The notes under the pieces: model-generated
The model's input: only the letters and a program-made list of their open reading frames with translations
Database searches by the model: none
Told to the model about the DNA's origin: nothing
Position numbers and translations under genes: made by a program
Shown here: one piece after another, positions 28,547-37,229 of the stretch
Position numbering within the stretch: the stretch's first letter is position 1
Layout: each line of letters opens with the position of its first letter
Source of the DNA: Nanobdellota archaeon
GTDB lineage: Archaea > Nanobdellota > Nanobdellia > Woesearchaeales > WJKV01
Length of the DNA: 64,000 bases
Assembly (NCBI GenBank): GCA_023133595.1
Contig: JAGLWF010000001.1
Span: 124,494 to 188,493 of the forward strand
Direction of reading: 5' to 3'

Positions 28547-29575
28547 ATGGGTTGTGCGATTACTGAATTATTAACAGGTCAGGAGATTGAGCTTGAAGGC
28601 CTGAAAGGAAAGATTCTTGTTGTAGATGCATTCAATATGCTGTACCAATTTCTGACAACTATCCGGCAGAGAGATGGCACTCCATTAAAGGATTCAAAAG
28701 GAAACATTACTTCTCATCTTACTGGCTTGTTCAACCGTACTACAAAATTCATGGAGATTGGCATGAAACTGGCTTTTGTGTTTGACGGGGAAGTTCCAGA
28801 GCTAAAAGCTGCAGAGCGGGCAAGAAGAAAGGTTGTGAAAGAAGCTGCAAAGAAACTCTATAAAGAAGCAGTAGAAAGAGAGGATGTAGAAGCAATGGGC
28901 AAATATGCTGGAAGGTTTACACGCCTTGCAAATGATATGATTGAGGAGAGCAAAGAATTGCTCAAGGCACTAGGCTTGCCTGTTATCCAGGCAGCGACAG
29001 AAGGAGAGGCGCAGGCAGCAGCCATAGTGAAAAATAATGATGCGTGGGCTGTTGTGAGCCAGGATGCAGATTCCTTTCTGTTCGGCGCAGACAGGGTTAT
29101 CAAGAACCTGAGTGTTGCTGGAAGGCGGAAACTGCCTTCAAAATTTGCATTCACAACAGTGAAACCTCAGGTATTCGACCTGAAAGAAAATCTGAAAAAA
29201 CTGGAAATCACGCAGGATCAATTGATTGCTCTTGGTGTTCTTATTGGAACAGATTTCAATCCCGGCGGAATCAAAGGTATTGGTCCGAAGAAAGGATTAA
29301 AGCTTGTCAAGGAGCATGGAGAAGATTTTGAAAAAGTGTTTGCATCAGTCGACTGGCCGTTTGACTATTCCTGGAAAGAACCATTCAAGCTTATCAAAAA
29401 CATGAAAGTCACAGACAAATACAAGTTGGAATGGAAAAAAGTTAATCAGGAAAAAGTTATTGAAATCTTATGCAAGAGACACGATTTCTCAGAAGAGCGG
29501 GTTGTCAAGAAATTAAAGGATATTTCTAAGAAGCAAGAAAAACAAAAGCAGAAAGGATTATCACAATGGTACTGA
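28547..29575 (+). CDS. fen: Flap endonuclease 1
   Basis: ILVVDAFNMLYQFLTTIRQRDGTPLKDSKGNITSHLTGLFNRT; FVFDGEVPELKAAERARR; EGEAQAAAIVK...VVSQDADSFLFG; GTDFNPGGIKGIGPKKGL; C-terminal PIP-like QKGLSQWY; start refined to 28547. Confidence 0.97.
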   Translation: MGCAITELLTGQEIELEGLKGKILVVDAFNMLYQFLTTIRQRDGTPLKDSKGNITSHLTGLFNRTTKFMEIGMKLAFVFDGEVPELKAAERARRKVVKEAAKKLYKEAVEREDVEAMGKYAGRFTRLANDMIEESKELLKALGLPVIQAATEGEAQAAAIVKNNDAWAVVSQDADSFLFGADRVIKNLSVAGRRKLPSKFAFTTVKPQVFDLKENLKKLEITQDQLIALGVLIGTDFNPGGIKGIGPKKGLKLVKEHGEDFEKVFASVDWPFDYSWKEPFKLIKNMKVTDKYKLEWKKVNQEKVIEILCKRHDFSEERVVKKLKDISKKQEKQKQKGLSQWY

Positions 29576-30576
29576 CTGTCAAATCAAAGCAGAAGTATGC
29601 GCAGAAGATTAAGAAATTGCTTATCTCTAAAGATATCTTTAATCAAGATTATAAAATCAAAAGAGAAAAAGGATATGTATATCTACCAGTCACAAAGAAG
29701 ATATCTAAGCCAAGGCTTGATTTTGCAGACAAGAAACTTACAAAAGTAGAAAAGAAAGTATCTTTACAAGCAGTATTAAAGCAAAAATTAACAAAAAACG
29801 AACTGGAAGCTGTTCCGTCTGCTTTTGACATTGTAGGGGAGATTGCGATCTTGGAAATAAAGGACGAGATAAAGAAGCACGAGAAATTTATTGCGCGAAC
29901 TCTGCTTAAGTTGCATAAGAATATCAAAACTGTAGTGAAGAAAGCTTCTATCCATGCAGGGGAATTTCGACTTCAGAAGATGAAGCATCTGGCAGGGAAG
30001 AGAACTAAGATTGCAATGCACAAAGAGAGTGGGGTGCGGATAAAACTGGATGTTGAGAAAGTATACTTCAGTGCAAGACTATCTAATGAAAGACTGCGAA
30101 TAGCTAAGCAGATTAAGAAAAGAGAAGATATCCTGGTCATGTTCAGTGGATGCGCTCCGTTTCCATTGGTTATTGCAAAGAATAGCCCTGCGAAACGGAT
30201 TGTAGGAATAGAAAAGAATCCTATCGGACATAAGTATGCTCTAGAGAATCTTAATCTGAACAAGAAGGTCTCTGGAAGAGTCGAGCTGTATAAAGGAGAT
30301 GTTAGAAAAATTATTCCAAAATTAAAACAGAAGTTTGACCGGATACTGATGCCATTGCCAAAGTCTGCTGAAGATTTTCTTCCTGATGCTTTGAGAGCAG
30401 CAAGAAAAGGAACAATAATCCATCTCTATGATTTCCTGGATGAAGAAGATATTCCAGATGTTGCGATTGCAAAGATAAAGAAGCATGTCAAGAAATTCAA
30501 AATTCTCAGAGTTGTGAAATGTGGACAATTCTCTCCTTCTGTATTTCGGATCTGCGTTGATTTTAAGTTAGAATAA
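29566..30576 (+). CDS. trm5: tRNA (guanine-N1)-methyltransferase Trm5-like
   Basis: DIVGEIAILEI...SIHAGEFRLQKMKHLAGKRTKIAMHKESGVRIKLDVEKVYFSARLSNERLRIAKQIK...VMFSGCAPFPLVIAKNS...ILMPLPKSAEDFLPDAL. Confidence 0.92.
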   Translation: MVLTVKSKQKYAQKIKKLLISKDIFNQDYKIKREKGYVYLPVTKKISKPRLDFADKKLTKVEKKVSLQAVLKQKLTKNELEAVPSAFDIVGEIAILEIKDEIKKHEKFIARTLLKLHKNIKTVVKKASIHAGEFRLQKMKHLAGKRTKIAMHKESGVRIKLDVEKVYFSARLSNERLRIAKQIKKREDILVMFSGCAPFPLVIAKNSPAKRIVGIEKNPIGHKYALENLNLNKKVSGRVELYKGDVRKIIPKLKQKFDRILMPLPKSAEDFLPDALRAARKGTIIHLYDFLDEEDIPDVAIAKIKKHVKKFKILRVVKCGQFSPSVFRICVDFKLE

Positions 30577-30581
30577 AAAAG
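30574..30581 (-). terminator. T-tract terminator of the candidate sRNA
   Basis: Minus strand CACACTTTTTTATTC immediately after the terminal stem. Confidence 0.45.
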
Positions 30582-30651
30582 TGTGCTCAGCAGTTACTCC
30601 GTCCATTCATCTCCGTTAGGATCAGACGGTGTTCACCTTCTTCATTGCACA
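30582..30651 (-). ncRNA. Candidate C/D-box sRNA
   Basis: Minus strand: TGTGC stem - C-like ATGAAGA - D' CTGA - C'-like GAGATGA - D CTGA - GCACA stem; TATA box TTTATAAA 26 nt upstream and T6 directly downstream. Confidence 0.6.
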
Positions 30652-30673
30652 AAATATAATATGAGAACTCTTG

Positions 30674-30681
30674 TTTATAAA
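30674..30681 (-). promoter_or_regulatory. TATA box of the candidate sRNA
   Basis: TTTATAAA, centre about 26 nt from the putative sRNA 5' end, between the PAN stop and the sRNA. Confidence 0.5.
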
Positions 30682-30692
30682 GTTTATGGGAT

Positions 30693-31832
30693 TTATCCAA
30701 ACATCTTCACAAAATCAGTAGCATCTTCTTTTGTCTTGTCCTTGACCTTTTCGACAGCACTGATAAAATCATCGTGTACCACATGCGAACGATCCTCTCT
30801 AATTGCAAAGTAACCTGCTTCAGTACAGATAGCGCGAACCTCTGCGCCAGATAGACCTTCCATCTCATGGATAATAGTATTCCTGTTAACTTTCTTCAAA
30901 CTCATGTCTCTAGTATGGATCTTGAAAATCTGCTGCAAACCTTTGGTGTCTGGCAGGTCTATATATATCTGCCTGTCCAATCTTCCTGGTCTGATCACCG
31001 CAGGATCCAGTATGTCGCGGCGGTTTGTTGCTGCGATTATCTTGACATTGCCAAGCTCTTTGAAACCATCTAATTCTGCCAGAAGCTGCATGAATGTTCT
31101 TTGGACTTCCCGTTCTCCAGAAGTGCCAATGTCCATTCTTTGTGATGCTAGTGCATCAAGCTCATCGATGAATACAATAGAAGGTGCTTTCTCCCGTGCA
31201 AGTTCAAATATTTCGCGCACTAATTTTGCTCCTTCACCAATAAATTTCTGCACTAACTCTGATCCAACAATCTCAATAAATGTGGAATTAGTGCTTGCTG
31301 CCACTGCTTTGGCCAACAATGTTTTTCCAGTACCTGGCGGGCCGTGGAGCAGTATTCCCTTTGGGGGCTTGATTCCAACTTTCTCGAAAAGTTCTGGCTT
31401 CAGGAGCGGAAGTTCGATAACTTCTTTTATCTCCTCTCTCTCAGCCGCTAATCCACCGATATCTTTCCAGGATACTATTGGTTTATCAATTATGACAAAT
31501 TTCTCAACATTGAACTTTTTCATGGAATGGACTTTATCAACAATAACAAGATTCTTTTGATGCGCCAGGACAAAATCTCCAGGCTTTAGTTTGTTTACAT
31601 TGCTAGAGATGTTCACAAAAAATTCGTTTCCATTCTTCAGACTTAGAATAGCCTTATCATCTATCAGGTCCCTGACTTCACAAATCAAAAATGGAGGGGT
31701 GTGAAATTTTGCCATCTCATTCTTGAGATGCTCGATAGTATTACGCAGAATCCTGTTCTCCTCTTCTAAAGAACTAATGTTAGTAGTGTACCCATACATC
31801 GCCTTTTCAAGTTCGTCTGATTTCGTCCCCAT
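30693..31832 (-). CDS. pan: Proteasome-activating nucleotidase (PAN, AAA+ ATPase)
   Basis: Coiled coil SSLEEENRILRNTIEHLKNE; OB domain; GILLHGPPGTGKTLLAKAVAASTNSTFIEIVGSELVQKFIGEGAKLVREIF; IVFIDELDAL; ATNRRDILDPAVIRPGRLDR; start refined to ATG 31832. Confidence 0.95.
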   Translation of the reverse strand: MGTKSDELEKAMYGYTTNISSLEEENRILRNTIEHLKNEMAKFHTPPFLICEVRDLIDDKAILSLKNGNEFFVNISSNVNKLKPGDFVLAHQKNLVIVDKVHSMKKFNVEKFVIIDKPIVSWKDIGGLAAEREEIKEVIELPLLKPELFEKVGIKPPKGILLHGPPGTGKTLLAKAVAASTNSTFIEIVGSELVQKFIGEGAKLVREIFELAREKAPSIVFIDELDALASQRMDIGTSGEREVQRTFMQLLAELDGFKELGNVKIIAATNRRDILDPAVIRPGRLDRQIYIDLPDTKGLQQIFKIHTRDMSLKKVNRNTIIHEMEGLSGAEVRAICTEAGYFAIREDRSHVVHDDFISAVEKVKDKTKEDATDFVKMFG

Positions 31833-31903
31833 TCCAATATACAACACCGCTTGTAACTATATAAAGGTTTTGTTTCTTTCAGAAAAAACAACACATAAAC
31901 TTT

Positions 31904-33235
31904 TTAACCAGTACTTCGGGTGATGTTCACGTTTTTAATCTTTACGCTTCCTGAAACAATCGGTCCAGTAACCTCCCAGCCAGAATGTTGTGATTGTTCT
32001 TTTGTACTTTCTACGATATTCGAGAAGATGCGCAGCATATTATCAGAGATTCTTATATCTTTAACAGGATGCATTAGTTTTCCGTTTTTGTAGAGGAAGA
32101 TCCCATCACGCGGAATCGTGGAAAAATTACCTTTAAGATAATTCTGGAAACGAGTGTACCAAAGATTTGTAATATGCAATCCTGTAAATCCATCAAATAT
32201 CTTTTTCTTTGATACTTTTCCTTTCTTGAGGATTAGATTAGTATTTGTAGGGTAGAGCAGACCTGCATTTGCTGTTGTCTTTGTATTGTATCTTTTTGCA
32301 GTGCTTGTATTATGGAGATATGTCTTCAGTTTACCCTTATCAATGAGTAATGTCTTTTGTTTTGGAACTCCTTCTGCATCAAATTTAGATGTCTCAAGAC
32401 CGCCAGGGTATGTCCCGTCATCATAAACAGTGACTTCCTTTGAAGCAACTTTCTTTCCAAGTTTATCTCTAAAAAAAGAATGGCCTGACTCTATTGCAGA
32501 GATTCTCGCAGAATAGCCGACATTCTCCAAAAAATCCCCGAATGGATAGGGCCCCATGATAAGATTATACTTTCCTGCCTTGATTTTTTGCGGATCTTTT
32601 GCAGCAACAGCAATCTTCGCTGATTCTATCCCGCTCTTTTCTGGTTTTAATTCCGAAAGAATACGGCATACTTGGTTGGAATATCCAGAGGCATTCTTCT
32701 CAACATGGCTTCTGAAGGAAAGGTATAGTCCTGTCCCCTTATCTTTTGTTTCGACATTATTTGATGTCAACAATGTTTCTTCAGATTCTGCAAACTCAAA
32801 GACACCGTTACATCTTTTTGCACCTTCTGAAAATGCTGCATTCATCGCAGCCTCGACAATATCTATGCTTTTATCGCCTATTTTTGAGACTTTCTTATCA
32901 TGTGTTCTTTCGTGTTTTTTATATTTGAACGGTCCCTCTGCTAATCCATGATATTTTTTGTTTGGTTCCATTGCTTTTGCAAAGGACATTGCTTTTTTCA
33001 CAAAGCTAATAATATCTTTTCTGCTAAACTCTTCCATATATGAAGTTATGATCCTTTTATTTAATTCAAACATAATTGCAACATACTCGTGCTGCCAGAT
33101 CTTGGTTGCAGCAATCTCATTATTCGAGAACTTTATCTGTGACTTTGTATCATTACGTAATTCTAGTGCGATATCACCTGCTCCTTTTTTCTGCAGTTCA
33201 GACATTAATGTTTTCAAAAATTTGTTCTTATCCAT
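31904..33235 (-). CDS. TldD/PmbA family protein, PmbA/TldE-type subunit
   Basis: YNLIMGPYPFGDFLENVGYSARISAIESGHSFFRDKLGKKVASKEVTVYDDGTYPGGLETSKFDAEGVPKQKTLLIDKGKLKTYLHNTSTAKR; no HExxxH. Confidence 0.9.
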   Translation of the reverse strand: MDKNKFLKTLMSELQKKGAGDIALELRNDTKSQIKFSNNEIAATKIWQHEYVAIMFELNKRIITSYMEEFSRKDIISFVKKAMSFAKAMEPNKKYHGLAEGPFKYKKHERTHDKKVSKIGDKSIDIVEAAMNAAFSEGAKRCNGVFEFAESEETLLTSNNVETKDKGTGLYLSFRSHVEKNASGYSNQVCRILSELKPEKSGIESAKIAVAAKDPQKIKAGKYNLIMGPYPFGDFLENVGYSARISAIESGHSFFRDKLGKKVASKEVTVYDDGTYPGGLETSKFDAEGVPKQKTLLIDKGKLKTYLHNTSTAKRYNTKTTANAGLLYPTNTNLILKKGKVSKKKIFDGFTGLHITNLWYTRFQNYLKGNFSTIPRDGIFLYKNGKLMHPVKDIRISDNMLRIFSNIVESTKEQSQHSGWEVTGPIVSGSVKIKNVNITRSTG

Positions 33236-33237
33236 TT

Positions 33238-34644
33238 TTATCTTATTTTGATATTTTTCAAACGTATTGTCGGTCCGCCTGTTGTGACGGGAATCCCTTG
33301 GCCAGGTTCACCTTTTCCGCATGTTGCTGCGCGCAGTTCGACATTTTTCCCTATTGCATCAACAGCTGCCCAGAACTTTGGAGTTGTTATCTCTAATACT
33401 GGTGCAAAGAGAGGATATAAGATTCTACCATTCTTCACATAATAAGCTTCAGAACCAACGTATTTTTGATTAAAACGTTTATCATCAATATTCCATTCCT
33501 GGAAACTTTTCATAAATATTCCTTCTTTTGTATCTGCGATTATCTCGTCTTCTGTCCAATCGCCAGGCTCTGTAAAAGTATTAGCCATCCTAACTATTGG
33601 TTCGTTGGCAAAAGTCTCTGCGCGTGCAGAACCATTGCTCTGAAGACCCATCACTGCTGCAGTCTCTCTATTGTGCAAAAATTCGTTTATTTTTCCATTT
33701 TTTATCAGATACCTTTTTCTTGTTTTGACACCTTCATCATCGTATAGATAGTAACCAGAAGTTCCCTCTAATGTAGGATCATCTACAACATTGACAATTT
33801 CAGAACCAATCTGGTCCCCAACCATATTTCGTGTGACAAAAGATTCTCCTGCCTGCGCACTTTCTCTGCCAAGGATGCGATCTGCTTCATACGGATGCCC
33901 TACACTCTCGTGGGAAGCTATTCCAGTGACATTCGGACCACAAATAATATTGTATATTCCTGGCTTGACTTTCTTTCCTTTCAGTATATTTTCTTTTAGT
34001 TTTTTTGCGCAATCAATAATACCCTCAGAGACTTTCCACTTTTTGAATGCGCCCATACCTTTAGTAGAATCATACTGAAAGTATTTTTGTCGGGCATCAT
34101 TGTTCTCCTTGACTGTTATAAACCAGTAGAAAGACATCCTTGGGATCTGTGAGGTGATTTTTGTTCCTTCGGTGTTCAAGAACAGCTTTTTTCTTATCTC
34201 GTGCTCAAAATAAAAATGACGTACTGGAACTTTTACCTTTGTCTTTAGCAGATTAGAATCAATCCCAGATAAGAGCTTTAATTTTTCTGCCGGGCTTACA
34301 TCTCTAGGATCCTTTTTCATCTTGATTATAAATCTCTTTTTATACGTTTTTTCCTTAGAGAATTCTATCGGATTTTTCATTAATCGAGAACCTGCTTTCG
34401 CGATCTTGATCGTATTTTGTACAACCTTTTTGACATGCGCTTTATCAAGATTATTCGTCGATGCAAAACCAAGAGAACCATTAATCAAAAGACGAACCCC
34501 TATTCCAGACTGCCTGTAAAATCCTCCTAGCTCAGGATTTCCATTCTTCAAGAAAAAAGAATCTTCTTCTGACTGTTCGAGACGTACCTCTGCATATTTT
34601 GCATCCCGACATAATCCTAATGCGTATTTCGCCATGTCATCCAT
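33238..34644 (-). CDS. tldD: TldD-type metalloprotease subunit
   Basis: IICGPNVTGIASHESVGHPYEADRILGRESAQAG (HExxxH); VVDDPTLEGTSGYYLYDDEGVKTRKRYLIKNGKINEFLHNRETA; start refined to 34644 so it does not overlap tyrS. Confidence 0.92.
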   Translation of the reverse strand: MDDMAKYALGLCRDAKYAEVRLEQSEEDSFFLKNGNPELGGFYRQSGIGVRLLINGSLGFASTNNLDKAHVKKVVQNTIKIAKAGSRLMKNPIEFSKEKTYKKRFIIKMKKDPRDVSPAEKLKLLSGIDSNLLKTKVKVPVRHFYFEHEIRKKLFLNTEGTKITSQIPRMSFYWFITVKENNDARQKYFQYDSTKGMGAFKKWKVSEGIIDCAKKLKENILKGKKVKPGIYNIICGPNVTGIASHESVGHPYEADRILGRESAQAGESFVTRNMVGDQIGSEIVNVVDDPTLEGTSGYYLYDDEGVKTRKRYLIKNGKINEFLHNRETAAVMGLQSNGSARAETFANEPIVRMANTFTEPGDWTEDEIIADTKEGIFMKSFQEWNIDDKRFNQKYVGSEAYYVKNGRILYPLFAPVLEITTPKFWAAVDAIGKNVELRAATCGKGEPGQGIPVTTGGPTIRLKNIKIR

Positions 34645-34657
34645 CTTTGTCCTCTTT

Positions 34658-35689
34658 TTACTCAGTGTACGCTTCTTTTGAAAGCTTTTGTAATTGCTTG
34701 CTTGCCTTTCGCATAGGTTCAAGAAGAATATTGATCTCTTTTGCAAGTGCGTTCTTTAAATCTAAAGGATGCAGTTCTTTTTTTCTATAAGCTTCTTCCA
34801 GATTAGCATAATTTGTAAATTCTAAGTTGCCGCCGAACTTCTCTGGCCGTTCCACGACAAACGGTTCTCCCTTATCTCCTTTGATTACCATAATCACGTG
34901 CTGTAGAAATGCCAGCACTCCATTATCTTCAACAATGCCTGGTTCACAGTATGCGCTTTTGAGTTTATCCTTGACAGTCTTCTCGTCATCCAGCAGGTCT
35001 ATCCTTGACTTTGGATCAGAAGCACTCATCTTCTTTCCGATGAGGCCAGGTATCATAGGAGTCATTATTTCTATCCTTGATTTATATCCCATTTTTGGCA
35101 GTGATTCTCGTGCAAACATAAAGATCTTTCTTTGGTCAACACCCCCATATTGAATATCTACTTTTAGATATTCTTCGTCTAGTGTCTGAACAAGCGGATA
35201 TATCAAACCAGATAATTTTGGATTATCTGATTGTTTTACTACATCAGATGCTGCTTTACGCGCATCATGCACAGAAGTAAAAGTGCTTAATTTAAGCAAA
35301 TCAAAGAAGTATTTTGTATCTAGATTAACATCTGATGCTTTTACAATCTCGAACTCTTTTATGTCTGCTCCCACTGATTTAAACATTAGAGGGAAAGTCT
35401 TCTGATAATATTTGTATCTCTTATCCAGTATATCCCACGGTGTATTATCTAATGCTCCGGTGATATCTGATAACAGAAGTTTCACATGAAATCCAGCTTT
35501 TAGAAAGTCTGCCAGTTTCAATACTGTTATGAAATATGCAATGTGTGGTTTTCCTGTAATCGCTGTTCCTAGATATACTACTGGTTTCTTTTTCTTCTTC
35601 AGAAGGTCTTTCAGTTCTTCTTCTGTCACAATCTCTGCAGTATTCCTTTTAACTAACTTAAACCGTTCTTCTACATCCATAAGAACCAC
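34658..35689 (-). CDS. tyrS: Tyrosyl-tRNA synthetase
   Basis: VVYLGTAITGKPHIAYFITVLKLADFLKAGFHVKLLLSDITGALDN; VDIQYGGVDQRKIFMFARE; LIGKKMSAS. Confidence 0.93.
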   Translation of the reverse strand: MVLMDVEERFKLVKRNTAEIVTEEELKDLLKKKKKPVVYLGTAITGKPHIAYFITVLKLADFLKAGFHVKLLLSDITGALDNTPWDILDKRYKYYQKTFPLMFKSVGADIKEFEIVKASDVNLDTKYFFDLLKLSTFTSVHDARKAASDVVKQSDNPKLSGLIYPLVQTLDEEYLKVDIQYGGVDQRKIFMFARESLPKMGYKSRIEIMTPMIPGLIGKKMSASDPKSRIDLLDDEKTVKDKLKSAYCEPGIVEDNGVLAFLQHVIMVIKGDKGEPFVVERPEKFGGNLEFTNYANLEEAYRKKELHPLDLKNALAKEINILLEPMRKASKQLQKLSKEAYTE

Positions 35690-35694
35690 TTATC

Positions 35695-35895
35695 TTATCT
35701 TTGGTAGCTCATGACTCCAATAATCCTTGATCTTTTCCGAATCATTGGTTGAACCTTGACTTTCATTCCTGTTCTCAATCTTCTCTTTATAGGTGCTTCC
35801 ACATCAACTTCGATTGGAGCTGCCTTTCCGATCTTGACAAATGTCTTTGGTCTTACTCTGGTAATAGTTCCTGTTTTATATGCGTATTTTGCCAT
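35695..35895 (-). CDS. Small basic conserved-looking protein (66 aa), function unknown
   Basis: Minus strand GAGGTGATtatatATG: strong Shine-Dalgarno; MAKYAYKTGTITRVRPKTFVKIGKAAPIEVDVEAPIKRRLRTGMKVKVQPMIRKRSRIIGVMSYQR. Confidence 0.75.
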   Translation of the reverse strand: MAKYAYKTGTITRVRPKTFVKIGKAAPIEVDVEAPIKRRLRTGMKVKVQPMIRKRSRIIGVMSYQR

Positions 35896-35993
35896 ATATA
35901 ATCACCTCGGGCCATAAAGAACAAGCATTCTTTATATATTTTTCTTTTTAAATGCCACAAAACCTTTTTATAATCAGGTCGTGAAGATAGTGT

Positions 35994-36812
35994 ATGGCTC
36001 AATCGATTAGTGTGACAATGCTTCCAGCGTATCTCTACTGTCAGAGAAAACTATATCTTGAATCTGTTCTGGGAATAAAAGAAATTCCGAAAGAAACCCT
36101 GATCATCGGAAAAATAAGGCATAATGTCTACGATCTTGTGAACCGGCAGGAAAAAGGTATTGTTCTCTCGATCAATGAACAGAACATGAACCAGATCGAG
36201 GAAAAGTATAAGACAAACTACTCAAAGAATCTGAAAAACTCAATAAAGATGAACAAAAATCTATTGCATAACCTGAACATTAATTTGATTGGTATCTATA
36301 AAAAATTGTGGCCTCTTTTTTTTGAAGAAGCAAAAGCCAGATCAGAGGTTCTTAAAAACTTTATCCAAAAAAATAAGATCTTTGGGATCAAGTTGTGGGA
36401 AAAATTGACACCAAAGATTGAATCTGAAATTTTTGTCTCCTCAGCAACACTTGGATTGAAAGGAAAAATCGATCGGATTGAAAGATACGACGAGAAAATA
36501 ATACCTGTTGAATTGAAAACAGGAAGAGCACCAAAAGACGGTGTCTGGGAAGGACACTTGATCCAGATCGGGGCCTACATGATGCTTCTAGAGGAACAGT
36601 TCGGAAAGGCTGTGACAGAAGGAATTGTTGAATATCTCAATGAAAAAGTGAAACGAGGAGTGAAGATGAATCCATTCCTCAAAGAAGATATCTTCAAATT
36701 AAGGGAAAAGGTCAAAGAATTGATGAATTCTGACAAGCTTCCGCCAATCACTGAAAACAAGAACAAATGCAAGATCTGCGGGCTTTACGAAGAGTGTTAT
36801 AAACTCAATTAA
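35994..36812 (+). CDS. Cas4/Dna2-like PD-(D/E)XK exonuclease with Fe-S cysteines
   Basis: LPAYLYCQRKLYLESVLG...IGKIRHNVYD...GLKGKIDRIERYDEKIIPVELKTGRAPKDGVWEGHLIQIGAYMMLLEE...NKCKICGLYEECYKLN. Confidence 0.88.
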   Translation: MAQSISVTMLPAYLYCQRKLYLESVLGIKEIPKETLIIGKIRHNVYDLVNRQEKGIVLSINEQNMNQIEEKYKTNYSKNLKNSIKMNKNLLHNLNINLIGIYKKLWPLFFEEAKARSEVLKNFIQKNKIFGIKLWEKLTPKIESEIFVSSATLGLKGKIDRIERYDEKIIPVELKTGRAPKDGVWEGHLIQIGAYMMLLEEQFGKAVTEGIVEYLNEKVKRGVKMNPFLKEDIFKLREKVKELMNSDKLPPITENKNKCKICGLYEECYKLN

Positions 36813-36863
36813 AAAGGTTAAAAATGCCAATATCATTAATGTGGATATTACTGATACTAACAC

Positions 36864-36895
36864 AGAAAGATTTAAATATTAAAATGAATCTTTCT
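36864..36895. promoter_or_regulatory. Perfect 9-bp inverted repeat around a TATA-like element
   Basis: AGAAAGATT-taaatattaaaatg-AATCTTTCT upstream of the PRC-barrel gene. Confidence 0.45.
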
Positions 36896-36914
36896 AGCTC
36901 AGAGGGGAATGCAA

Positions 36915-37178
36915 ATGCCAGAAGCTGAGAAACGAATAAGTAAGGAAATTATTGGAAGAACAGTTGTAAGTAAAACCGGAAAAAGATTCGGAGAAGTATC
37001 TGATGTTATCTTTGAAACAAGGAGCGGAGAACTGATCCATATCCTTCTAAAGAATCCCACAAGTTATGCTGATAAAATCGATCTAGAGAAAGACAAGAAC
37101 GGCAATATCCTTATTCCATTTTCTGCTGTTATTGCCATGGGGGATTTCATGGTAATAGCTGAAGAGGATATTATATAG
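36915..37178 (+). CDS. PRC-barrel domain protein
   Basis: ISKEIIGRTVVSKTGKRFGEVSDVIFETRSGELIHILLKNPT...NGNILIPFSAVIAMGDFMVIAEEDI. Confidence 0.9.
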   Translation: MPEAEKRISKEIIGRTVVSKTGKRFGEVSDVIFETRSGELIHILLKNPTSYADKIDLEKDKNGNILIPFSAVIAMGDFMVIAEEDII

Positions 37179-37229
37179 ATTTTTTCTTAATCAGAAACCT
37201 TAATAAATAGAACAAAATCTTATTAGACA

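Noticed and set aside
34645-34746. N-terminal 34 aa of the TldD ORF overlapping tyrS
   Set aside because: The extension is basic, non-conserved-looking and overlaps the TyrRS 3' end; ATG 34644 fits the family start (MDDMAKYALGLCRDAKYAEVR)
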